DNA from: a virus
Direction: 5' to 3' (one strand)
DNA length: 30,028 bases
Virus record (IMG/VR): IMGVR_UViG_3300027733_000154
Span: 1-30,028 of that record
Below the pieces are notes generated by a model, which was not told the DNA's origin, ran no database searches, and saw only the letters and a list, made by a program, of their open reading frames with translations. Made by a program: the position numbers and the translations under genes. Positions 13,198 to 20,145 of this stretch are shown here, piece after piece; position 1 is the stretch's first letter, and each line of letters starts with the position of its first letter.

Positions 13198-13551
13198 ATG
13201 ATTATTATTCCCGCTCAACTTGAATCAGTAGGTACGCGAAAGGACAAGACGCTCAAACTAACGTTTGGAACGAATGAACTTTCACCTTCGCAAGCGTCAG
13301 AACTATTTACAATAGCTAATCAGTTTGGTTATCTCGCCTTCAAAGACGAAGACTTCAAACGCGAAGAATTAGACGCAGTAGAAAGTCTTAAGTCAGAGTT
13401 AGAAGATACCTTAAAGAAGCCTTCACAACGTTTACGCAATGTTCTATTTAGAATGTACGAACAGGACAACGACGGGTTCAAGACCTTCTCAAAATACTAC
13501 GACTCACGAATGGAACAACTTATTAACCATTACAAGAGTAAATTGGGGTGA
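13198..13551 (+). CDS. Conserved hypothetical protein upstream of the small terminase
   Basis: This 117-residue protein has an N-terminal beta part (IIIPAQLESVGTRKDKTLKL, FGTNELSPSQASELF) and a helical C-terminal part (SQRLRNVLFRMYEQDNDGF, then FSKYYDSRMEQLINHYKSK). I have seen this kind of protein directly before terminase small subunits in Bacteroidetes phages, but its function is unknown to me. It is the first gene after the structured non-coding region. ATG 13198 follows a promoter-like sequence very closely. Confidence 0.6.
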   Translation: MIIIPAQLESVGTRKDKTLKLTFGTNELSPSQASELFTIANQFGYLAFKDEDFKREELDAVESLKSELEDTLKKPSQRLRNVLFRMYEQDNDGFKTFSKYYDSRMEQLINHYKSKLG

Positions 13552-13569
13552 TTCTTATATTTATAAATT

Positions 13570-13983
13570 ATGAGCAAGGAAGAAAGCAAACAACAAAACT
13601 CTACACTAAAAAAGAACGCTATGCTAAAAGCATTGGAAAGCACTTTGGGTGTAGTGACTTCAGCGTGTCAGATTGTGGGCATAGATAGAACGACACACTA
13701 CTTGTGGTTAAGTAACGATGAAGACTACAAAGCAAAGGTTGAATCGTTGACCGACCTTGCTGTTGACTTCGCAGAAAGTCAGTTATTCGAATTGATTAAG
13801 GGAGCGCACCGCGAGGTGTCAACACCAGACGGTGAAGTAATCCGTATTCAAGATGCACCCAACACAAGTGCAACAATTTTCTATTTGAAGACGCGAGGAA
13901 AGAAACGAGGGTATGTTGAGCGAACTGAATTAGCAGGTGTGAACGACGCTCCGATTCAGATAATCATCAACGACAAATTATAA
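13570..13983 (+). CDS. terS: Terminase small subunit (DNA recognition)
   Basis: This 137-residue protein has an N-terminal helix-turn-helix (MLKALESTLGVVTSACQIVG, then IDRTTHYLWLSNDEDY) that resembles the DNA-binding domain of phage small terminases. A central helical oligomerisation part follows (VDFAESQLFELIKGAHREV), then TSATIFYLKTRGKKRGYVER, a block typical of this family, and a C-terminal IIINDKL. It would recognise the packaging site and hand DNA to the large subunit, which here is encoded about 7.7 kb away on the other strand. Confidence 0.8.
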   Translation: MSKEESKQQNSTLKKNAMLKALESTLGVVTSACQIVGIDRTTHYLWLSNDEDYKAKVESLTDLAVDFAESQLFELIKGAHREVSTPDGEVIRIQDAPNTSATIFYLKTRGKKRGYVERTELAGVNDAPIQIIINDKL

Positions 13984-14006
13984 CAACCAATTCGACAAAA
14001 CACCGA

Positions 14007-14252
14007 ATGAGTAAAGCAAATTTGACATTTGACCTTGACGACAGGGACGATCGTATTGAGTTCGAGCGCATGATGAAGGCGCGCGACATGGCAATGATGT
14101 TATGGGAACTCGACATGAATGGCTACCGCAAGTTCACGAAGTACAACGACCGACAGGAAGGCGCGTACCAAGAAGGCATCGAAGAAGTATTTGAATACAT
14201 ACGCGAGCTGCTGAAAGAACATCAGATAGACGTTGAACAATTGATAATATAA
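14007..14252 (+). CDS. Hypothetical acidic protein, 81 residues
   Basis: The product is charged and helical (LTFDLDDRDDRIEFERMMKA, AMMLWELDMNGYRKF, then GIEEVFEYIRELLKEH). It follows the small terminase by 23 bases with an A-rich leader. Similar small proteins occur beside terS in Bacteroidetes phages; no function is known to me. Confidence 0.55.
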   Translation: MSKANLTFDLDDRDDRIEFERMMKARDMAMMLWELDMNGYRKFTKYNDRQEGAYQEGIEEVFEYIRELLKEHQIDVEQLII

Positions 14253-14254
14253 CA

Positions 14255-14431
14255 ATGGCGGATATAACAATGTGCAAAGGTATTAACTGCAACCAAACAA
14301 ACACTTGCTACCGGTACATAGCGAAGGCGAACCCATACCGACAAAGCTACTTCAGCGATTCACCAATGAAGAATGGGGACTGCGAAATGTTTTGGGACAC
14401 GCGAGAAATCAAAACGCACCCGAACGGGTAA
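14255..14431 (+). CDS. Small Cys-containing protein, 58 residues
   Basis: The start ATG 14255 lies two bases after the previous stop. The motif pattern MCKGINCNQTNTCYRY - AKANPYRQSYFSD - PMKNGDCEMFW contains four cysteines suited to one metal ion. I know this short family from Bacteroidetes phages and prophages; its role is unknown. Confidence 0.6.
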   Translation: MADITMCKGINCNQTNTCYRYIAKANPYRQSYFSDSPMKNGDCEMFWDTREIKTHPNG

Positions 14432-14560
14432 CGCAATATGCAGAATGAACATAAACGTAACCGAAGGGGTACGAATTAACCGTAGTTGAATTGTCAGCAC
14501 AAACCTGACAAAACAGATACACAAACAAAAGACAGGACAAGACAATTAGTGGCAAATGTT

Positions 14561-14588
14561 TGTCACAATTATTTGAAAAACTGTGACA
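14561..14588. promoter_or_regulatory. Inverted repeat 1 in the 232-base gap before 14664
   Basis: TGTCACA (14561-14567) and TGTGACA (14582-14588) form a seven-base inverted repeat with a 14-base spacer. The gap 14432-14663 has no credible gene. Lack of a U-run argues against a terminator. A regulator binding site or RNA hairpin is possible. Confidence 0.35.
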
Positions 14589-14602
14589 CTTTATAATGTG
14601 AT

Positions 14603-14635
14603 TTTGTCGCAAGTATAGTAGATTTTTGCGACAAA
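14603..14635. promoter_or_regulatory. Inverted repeat 2, perfect 10-base arms
   Basis: TTTGTCGCAA (14603-14612) is matched by TTGCGACAAA (14626-14635) with a 13-base spacer, 28 bases before the next start codon. It lies 14 bases after inverted repeat 1 and shares the TGTCxCA/TGxGACA core with it. It may be an operator pair or a leader hairpin for the tail operon. Confidence 0.4.
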
Positions 14636-14663
14636 GAACGAAGAACTAAACGTATAATAAGTA

Positions 14664-14819
14664 ATGAGCGAAAACAAATTGAATTTCTTACGGTCGCAGA
14701 TTGCGATGTTTCATCCAGAGTGGAGCAAAGAACAAGTACACATGGAAGCCATACGCATTTACAACGAAGCGAACACCATCGATGACGACGACGAGAGTTG
14801 TTTATATTGTGGTTCGTAG
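14664..14819 (+). CDS. Hypothetical protein, 51 residues
   Basis: The frame starts at ATG 14664 after an A-rich leader and ends at TAG 14817-14819. The product has a helical body (FLRSQIAMFHPEWSKEQVHM, EAIRIYNEA), an acidic patch DDDDE and a C-terminal CLYCGS that could contribute to a metal site. No family is recognised. Confidence 0.5.
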   Translation: MSENKLNFLRSQIAMFHPEWSKEQVHMEAIRIYNEANTIDDDDESCLYCGS

Positions 14820-14863
14820 TCAACAAAAGAATTGATATTGTAGATATTAAACAACAAAAAGAA

Positions 14864-15448
14864 ATGAGTATAAAAGTAAGCATACCCGCTGACTATTCTT
14901 CGATTAGCGTGAAGCAATACGTTGACTACCACGCAGCGAAGAACGACATTGACAAGTTGGTTAGCATCAGTAACCTACTGAAAGAACAAGCGGAACAAAT
15001 TCCCTTCCAACACTTGCCGACCTTAATACAAGCGTTCGAGGAAACATTGAAGAACGAAAGCGCCAAGTTCTTTGAAACGATTACAATCAAAGACAAGGAC
15101 TTCGGTTTCATTCCCGACCTTTACTCAATCTCAATGGGTGAATATGCAGACATTTCAACGTGGGCATCTGACGTGTCAACGAACATGGTGAAGATAATGG
15201 GAACGCTTTACCGCCCCATTGACAAGCGCGTTGGAAAAAAGTACACGATCGTTCCACACAGCAAGGCAAACCGCGAACTGGTTGAAGGCTACGTTGAACA
15301 AATGACACTCGAACAATTCAACGGTGCGATGCTTTTTTTTTCGACTTTGCTCAACGAACTAAGCAACACTTCGCTAGATTATTTGGAGAACGAGGTCAAG
15401 AAGTTGACGACGGAACTGACGGAGCAATTGAAGACCGAGAAGGACTGA
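14864..15448 (+). CDS. Tail assembly chaperone, short (zero-frame) form
   Basis: This 194-residue protein starts at ATG 14864. It is soluble and mostly helical (ISVKQYVDYHAAKNDIDKLV, LPTLIQAFEETLKNE, FIPDLYSISMGEYADISTW). Near residue 158, in a run of nine T, a -1 frame opens and stays open for 94 codons. That is the architecture of the gpG/gpGT chaperones that cover the tape measure protein during tail assembly. The downstream tail genes support the call. The tape measure gene itself is unusually far away (22961). Confidence 0.7.
   Translation: MSIKVSIPADYSSISVKQYVDYHAAKNDIDKLVSISNLLKEQAEQIPFQHLPTLIQAFEETLKNESAKFFETITIKDKDFGFIPDLYSISMGEYADISTWASDVSTNMVKIMGTLYRPIDKRVGKKYTIVPHSKANRELVEGYVEQMTLEQFNGAMLFFSTLLNELSNTSLDYLENEVKKLTTELTEQLKTEKD
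15334..15340 (+). promoter_or_regulatory. -1 ribosomal frameshift site (T TTT TTT)
   Basis: The zero frame reads CTT TTT TTT TCG through nine T (15333-15341), giving an in-frame T-TTT-TTT heptamer of the X-XXY-YYZ type. Slipping back by one leads into a frame open to 15624. Read by eye; no stimulatory hairpin was established. Confidence 0.65.
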
Positions 15449-15624
15449 ATCAAGTACTCGGTCGCTACGGTTGGTATCATTTGTTTATGGAAGCGTGCGG
15501 GCGCGACATAACAAAGTTGGACGCAATTACGGAAAAATCAGCGTGGGAGATATTTACATTTATGACTTACCTAATAGATTACAATTATGTCGAACGTTCA
15601 AAGCTACAACGCGCTCATAGATAG
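15334..15624 (+). CDS. Tail assembly chaperone, -1 frame extension (long form)
   Basis: This frame has no stop from the T run to TAG 15622-15624. It reads FFFDFAQRTKQHFARLFGER, then an acidic linker (EVDDGTDGAIEDREG) and a well-formed helical part (GRYGWYHLFMEACGRDITKL, AWEIFTFMTYLIDYN). The region after the zero-frame stop (15449-15586) has no other gene, so this reading fills an otherwise empty gap. Fused through the slip, the long form has 253 residues. It overlaps the start of the fibre gene (15587) by 38 bases. No separate start codon with a leader is evident. Confidence 0.7.
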   Translation, partial: FFFDFAQRTKQHFARLFGERGQEVDDGTDGAIEDREGLNQVLGRYGWYHLFMEACGRDITKLDAITEKSAWEIFTFMTYLIDYNYVERSKLQRAHR

Positions 15625-17914
15625 ATTCCACGCCTTCGCGTCGGGACACTTCATACTTAAAAGATTTTCACACGGACAGATTGAAGTTTCTGACTTAGAA
15701 AAGTTTGGTGAATATCCATTCATGCACGTCGTGCCTTCGAATGTTAGCTACTCAAAAGGAATGAAGACGTTTAGTTTTCAGATTGTCCTTGCTGACCTTC
15801 CGCGCGACAAAGAAGATAAACCCGAATACCAACGCGAAGTTCTTTCCGACCTTCAACGGATCGCGGAAGACTTGGTTGCGGAAATAACAAACCACCGCGT
15901 TTTATTCGGTGACTTAATCACAGTACAAAATGTCACGCTCGAACCATTCTTAGAAGAATTTCACCACACCCTAACCGGTTGGACGATTAGTTTAGATTTA
16001 CTTGTTCCTTACTATTGGGACGCGTGTTCTATACCTGCGGAATGGAACGATATGTGGGAATCTTCAACAGGTGGTACGGGTTCTATCTTGACGTTCATTG
16101 ATTCAATAGTACGCGATGAGAACGGAAACGTTTCGCTTGTCAACGACGAAGCGACACCAGCTCCAAACTACTACTACGGAACGGACGACGAAGGTGTTCG
16201 CGGTTGGTACTTGACTACTGACAACATCGGATTGACTTGCGAAACGATAGGCGACTGTCAAACGATTATTGACATCGAAGCGGCTATTGATGCTCTTGAA
16301 GAAGAAATTGTTTTGAAGGCAGATATAACAAGTATAAGCGTCGTTGGTTTCTCGAATGATTACAACGACCTTTCGAACCTTCCAACGATACCAACGGCAA
16401 CGAGTGACTTAACAAACGATAGTGGCTTCATAACAATAGGTGACGTTCCTGCTCAGGTTAATGCTGATTGGAACAGCGTTAGTGGAGTAAGTGAGATTTT
16501 TAACAAGCCAACTATTCCTGCTGCTCAGATTCAATCCGATTGGAATCAAACAAACAATGTCTTGTTGGACTTCATTAAGAACAAACCAACGATTCCAACT
16601 TCACTACCGCCAACAGGTGCGGCAGGTGGTGACTTGACAGGCACTTATCCAAACCCAACAGTACACCGAGTTCACGGAGTAGACTTCCAAAGTGGAGCAC
16701 CTGCTGTAGATGACACATGGATATACGTTAGCACCCCATTCGGAACACAACCTTTTCAATGGCAGCATAGCAAGTTAAAGACTTCTCAAGTTCAGAATGA
16801 TTCAACCGTAACAGGAACGAATGCAGACGATGCGCTTGAGCATTTAGACAGCACTAAACAAGCGACGCTCGTTAGTGGTACTAATATCAAAACAGTTAAT
16901 TCTAACTCGCTACTCGGCGCAGGTAACGTATCTGTTGGAACGGTAACAAGCGTAGCAGCATTGACGTTAGGCACAACGGGAACAGACCTAAGCAGCACCG
17001 TTGCAACGGGTACAACAACACCTGTAATTACTTTGAATGTACCAACGGCAAGCGCAGCAAATAGAGGTGCTTTGAGTGCTGCAGATTGGAGTACTTTTAA
17101 CGGCAAATTCACGCTACCTTCTTTGACAAGTGGAAGTGTTCTATTCAGCAATGGAACAACCATAGCGCAAAATAACGCTAACTTCTTTTGGGACAATACA
17201 AATAGTCGATTAGGTATTGGTACGGTTACTCCTGCAAATAAACTTCATATTTTTGGAGCATCTGCTACTACGCCTGCTTTAGTTTTTACTACTGCAAATA
17301 GACCAACTGCAATGTCTCTCAATTACAATGATACTGCTCATACGGGTTACATTGATTTTGCAAATATATTTTACATAACGCGAGGCAACGGAACTACATT
17401 TCCTTTCTACATATCTGCAAATAGTAACGTGTTAATAAATTCATTAACAGACGCAGGGTACAAGCTCGATGTGAATGGGACTTTAAGAGTTATTGGAGCT
17501 ACAACTTTAGGTACAACAAGTGCGTCTAACATAACAACGATTGCAACAAGCGGAAGTTCTAATATTTTAAATGTAACCAACACAGCAGGTACTTTTGTTT
17601 TCGGTGTAGATAGTGCAGGCGGTTACGCTCAACCGTCAACGGCAAATAGAGGAATGTGGTTTTACAATTCTTCAGCGAGTGCTTACATCGGTGCTGCTGC
17701 AAGTGGCTGTATTGCAATTAACACAACATCTCCTAACGCATCTGCAATTTTAGATGTGGTAAGTACAACGAAAGGAATTCTATTTCCGCGCATGACTACA
17801 ACGCAAAAGAACGCTATTGCTTCACCTGCAAGCGGTCTTGTTGTTTACGATACTACTTTGGGTAAGTTATGCGTAAGAGGAGCAGCAGCGTGGGAAACAA
17901 TAACATCACTTTAA
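15587..17914 (+). CDS. Tail fibre / tail-associated protein, probable receptor-binding
   Basis: This is a 775-residue modular protein. Residues 1-150 form a tail-attachment domain (YNALIDRFHAFASGHFILKR, then MHVVPSNVSYSKGMKTFSFQ). Residues about 255-370 carry short fibre-like repeats (FSNDYNDLSNLPTIPT, INKPTIP-type repeats, GGDLTGTYPNPTV), a well-known tail fibre pattern. From about 440 on, the sequence is rich in Thr, Ser, Ala and Gly. It ends with a block typical of Bacteroidetes fibres (LDVVSTTKGILFPRMTTTQK, then SGLVVYDTTLGKLCV). It likely reaches the host surface. Confidence 0.75.
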   Translation: MSNVQSYNALIDRFHAFASGHFILKRFSHGQIEVSDLEKFGEYPFMHVVPSNVSYSKGMKTFSFQIVLADLPRDKEDKPEYQREVLSDLQRIAEDLVAEITNHRVLFGDLITVQNVTLEPFLEEFHHTLTGWTISLDLLVPYYWDACSIPAEWNDMWESSTGGTGSILTFIDSIVRDENGNVSLVNDEATPAPNYYYGTDDEGVRGWYLTTDNIGLTCETIGDCQTIIDIEAAIDALEEEIVLKADITSISVVGFSNDYNDLSNLPTIPTATSDLTNDSGFITIGDVPAQVNADWNSVSGVSEIFNKPTIPAAQIQSDWNQTNNVLLDFIKNKPTIPTSLPPTGAAGGDLTGTYPNPTVHRVHGVDFQSGAPAVDDTWIYVSTPFGTQPFQWQHSKLKTSQVQNDSTVTGTNADDALEHLDSTKQATLVSGTNIKTVNSNSLLGAGNVSVGTVTSVAALTLGTTGTDLSSTVATGTTTPVITLNVPTASAANRGALSAADWSTFNGKFTLPSLTSGSVLFSNGTTIAQNNANFFWDNTNSRLGIGTVTPANKLHIFGASATTPALVFTTANRPTAMSLNYNDTAHTGYIDFANIFYITRGNGTTFPFYISANSNVLINSLTDAGYKLDVNGTLRVIGATTLGTTSASNITTIATSGSSNILNVTNTAGTFVFGVDSAGGYAQPSTANRGMWFYNSSASAYIGAAASGCIAINTTSPNASAILDVVSTTKGILFPRMTTTQKNAIASPASGLVVYDTTLGKLCVRGAAAWETITSL

Positions 17915-17925
17915 TAATTTATACA

Positions 17926-18180
17926 ATGGCTAAAATACAACCCGTTATCTTTCCTTTAAACGCAGGAACAGCTACCGAAATGAGCGTACTCATTCTAAAC
18001 TTTGAAACATCAGCAACAACTTGCACCACTTACTATGAATTAAAGAGCGACGAAGGAACTGTTCTAACGAATGGTAACTACACGCTAACCGAACAAGAAT
18101 TTGCAGCATGGGGAACGGACAACGAGTGGGTTGCTGAGTGCGTGGCTAAGGCAATAGGAGTAACAATTATAAAAGAATAG
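17926..18180 (+). CDS. Small virion-associated hypothetical protein, 84 residues
   Basis: ATG 17926 has the typical leader (ttaataatttataca); an upstream in-frame codon inside the fibre gene is unlikely. The protein is beta-rich (IQPVIFPLNAGTATEMSVLI, CTTYYELKSDEGTVL) and ends VAKAIGVTIIKE. Its place directly after the fibre gene suggests a fibre or tail accessory protein. No family is recognised. Confidence 0.6.
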   Translation: MAKIQPVIFPLNAGTATEMSVLILNFETSATTCTTYYELKSDEGTVLTNGNYTLTEQEFAAWGTDNEWVAECVAKAIGVTIIKE

Positions 18181-18181
18181 T

Positions 18182-18310
18182 ATGCAACTTACCGAAGAAC
18201 ATTTGAAGCAGTTAGACGCTTTCATTCAAGAGATGCCTGTCAAATTTGGCTTACCATTGATTCAATTCTTTAACAAGATTAAAGAAGATTCAGAAGTAGA
18301 CAATGGCTAA
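18182..18310 (+). CDS. Small hypothetical protein, 42 residues
   Basis: The frame begins one base after the previous stop and overlaps the next gene by eight bases. The product is MQLTEEHLKQLDAFIQEMPV followed by KFGLPLIQFFNKIKE, an amphipathic helical peptide. Tight packing between two genes supports translation; function is unknown. Confidence 0.5.
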   Translation: MQLTEEHLKQLDAFIQEMPVKFGLPLIQFFNKIKEDSEVDNG

Positions 18311-18908
18311 CGAACAGAGCGCACCAAACTTCTTCGCTGTCGTGAACGACATGGCTAAACGCTTTGTCGAATTGATGCAGTCCGACTATCGCATGAAGCG
18401 AAAAGTGGGACGCAACTACACGAACGCGGTTGCAAGTGGTACGCTCGAAAAGTCGTTAGCTTACAGGTTACAAATCAAAGGACAATCGATAAACATTTCG
18501 GTCTTTGCGAAGGGGAAAGCGGGACAATACTTTTTGTTTCGTGAAAAGGGCGTGAATGGAACACAGAAGTCACAGGGCGCACCGTACTCATTCAAACGCG
18601 GAAGCGGAAGCAAACCTGCAAAAGGTCAAATGTCGCCTATGCAACAAGCGATATACGACTGGATGTCGATAAAAGGAATACGACTACGCGACAAGTCAAG
18701 TGGAAAATTCAAGAAGTCAACTGAAGAACTAAAGCAACAGGTCGCAAAACTGATTATGTTCAAGGTAAGACGCGACGGAATAAAGGGGTGGAACGCGTTT
18801 GGGTACGCATACGAAAACATTTGGGACGAATACGAAGCGAAGGTGGTTGCGGCCTACGGCAAAGACTTCAACGCGGCAATAGAGAATCAATTAAACGATA
18901 TAAAATAA
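18303..18908 (+). CDS. Tail completion / minor tail-like protein
   Basis: This is a basic, 201-residue protein. The N-terminal helix (FFAVVNDMAKRFVELMQSDY) is followed by a strand-rich part (LAYRLQIKGQSINISVFAKG), a loop with GSGSKPAKGQM and C-terminal helices (AYENIWDEYEAKVVAAYG). Shape and position loosely recall HK97 gp10-type tail completion proteins, which join head and tail. That match is weak and rests on general pattern, so the specific role is inference. Confidence 0.5.
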   Translation: MANEQSAPNFFAVVNDMAKRFVELMQSDYRMKRKVGRNYTNAVASGTLEKSLAYRLQIKGQSINISVFAKGKAGQYFLFREKGVNGTQKSQGAPYSFKRGSGSKPAKGQMSPMQQAIYDWMSIKGIRLRDKSSGKFKKSTEELKQQVAKLIMFKVRRDGIKGWNAFGYAYENIWDEYEAKVVAAYGKDFNAAIENQLNDIK

Positions 18909-18909
18909 C

Positions 18910-20145
18910 ATGGCAATTACAATAAACGACCAACCATACCAATACACGCCCGTCGGTCAACGGCTCATGCTTGTTTGCAGTTCAACGAACGTAGCCAACG
19001 CAGGCTTTCGTTTCGTGTTCGACTTCGGTTCGTTTCAGGTCAACGTACAACCAAACGCAGCGAGCAAAGGCATCTTAGACCTCGCGCCTATCTTCCGCGA
19101 ATCATTATTTCACGACGCTTCTTTAATTACAACAACGAACGACGTAGACCCAAAAAGCGTTGCGTTTATTTCTTGCACGATAAAAGAAGGGTGGCTCGTT
19201 GACGGAGTGTTCACAATAAGCGGTAGCGGAATGGCTGACATCGACGACGTCTACGCGTTTCTTGCGGAATATCAAGTAAGCGACGGATACAAACCAAACC
19301 CAAACACACGCTACGCGCTCGACGGAATCACGAAGTATTTAATGAGCGAACGAAATGTCGACACTCACAAATGGAGCGAAGCGACGGCGCGTGGATTGTC
19401 AAGCAACTTCGTTTATATTCCAACGCGATTAGCTGACTGGGGTGTAATGTACACACCTTCAGCAACGGCATTGCTTGCCGACAGCGATTTCGACATTGCG
19501 GTTTTTTCAACTTACGATAATAACGATACTTTAATTGATACCGTAAATGTCAATTTAAGCAACGCAAATAATCTTGTCAATGTCATTGGTGCTAATCCTT
19601 CCAACTTGATAAATGGCGGTTTAGATTTTACAAACGTCAAATACTACACTATACAAATTGGAAAAGAAATCGCGTTCCCCGTTTACACGCCTGCTTCGCG
19701 CTTGTATTGTTTCTATCTTGTTCCTGACGATTGTCGCTTTGACAATGTTCGCTTGGGTTGGACGAATACTGTTGGCGGTGTGGATTACTTCAACTTCACG
19801 AAGAAGTCGGAGTTGTCGTTTAACTACGATCGTAAGCAATATCAAAAAGTAGTTGGAAGTTATAACGCTTCGTCGTTTGGTTTCGACACCTACGACAGAG
19901 GTGTAACCGACCGCTACGTCACAACAACGAAAGGACTACAAATAAACAGCGACTGGGTAAGCGTTGGTGAGTTCAACTTATTACAAACGCTTTGCCGTTC
20001 CAACGACGTATACATAATCAACGACGACGGAACAATGACACCCGTTCTTGTAGACACGCAGAACTTCGTTATCAAGGACGAACGCTATTCGAAACTTTAC
20101 AACGTTACTTTGAATCTTAAATATTCTCAACCTGTTGGCTTATGA
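18910..20145 (+). CDS. Tail-tip / distal tail protein
   Basis: This 411-residue, strongly beta-rich protein starts one base after the previous stop (TAACATG context). It begins ITINDQPYQYTPVGQRLMLV and continues with FRFVFDFGSFQVNVQP, an immunoglobulin- or distal-tail-like pattern. It ends with SKLYNVTLNLKYSQPVGL. Proteins of this shape precede the large tail-tip protein in Bacteroidetes siphoviruses. It overlaps that gene by four bases. Likely role: ring connecting tail tube to tip. Confidence 0.6.
   Translation: MAITINDQPYQYTPVGQRLMLVCSSTNVANAGFRFVFDFGSFQVNVQPNAASKGILDLAPIFRESLFHDASLITTTNDVDPKSVAFISCTIKEGWLVDGVFTISGSGMADIDDVYAFLAEYQVSDGYKPNPNTRYALDGITKYLMSERNVDTHKWSEATARGLSSNFVYIPTRLADWGVMYTPSATALLADSDFDIAVFSTYDNNDTLIDTVNVNLSNANNLVNVIGANPSNLINGGLDFTNVKYYTIQIGKEIAFPVYTPASRLYCFYLVPDDCRFDNVRLGWTNTVGGVDYFNFTKKSELSFNYDRKQYQKVVGSYNASSFGFDTYDRGVTDRYVTTTKGLQINSDWVSVGEFNLLQTLCRSNDVYIINDDGTMTPVLVDTQNFVIKDERYSKLYNVTLNLKYSQPVGL

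Noticed and set aside
14438-14479. 13-codon frame after the Cys-containing gene
   Set aside because: Too short and without supporting context.
16792-17196. 134-residue minus-strand frame within the fibre gene
   Set aside because: Shadow of the Thr/Ser/Ala-rich coding strand; no leader and no neighbours on that strand.
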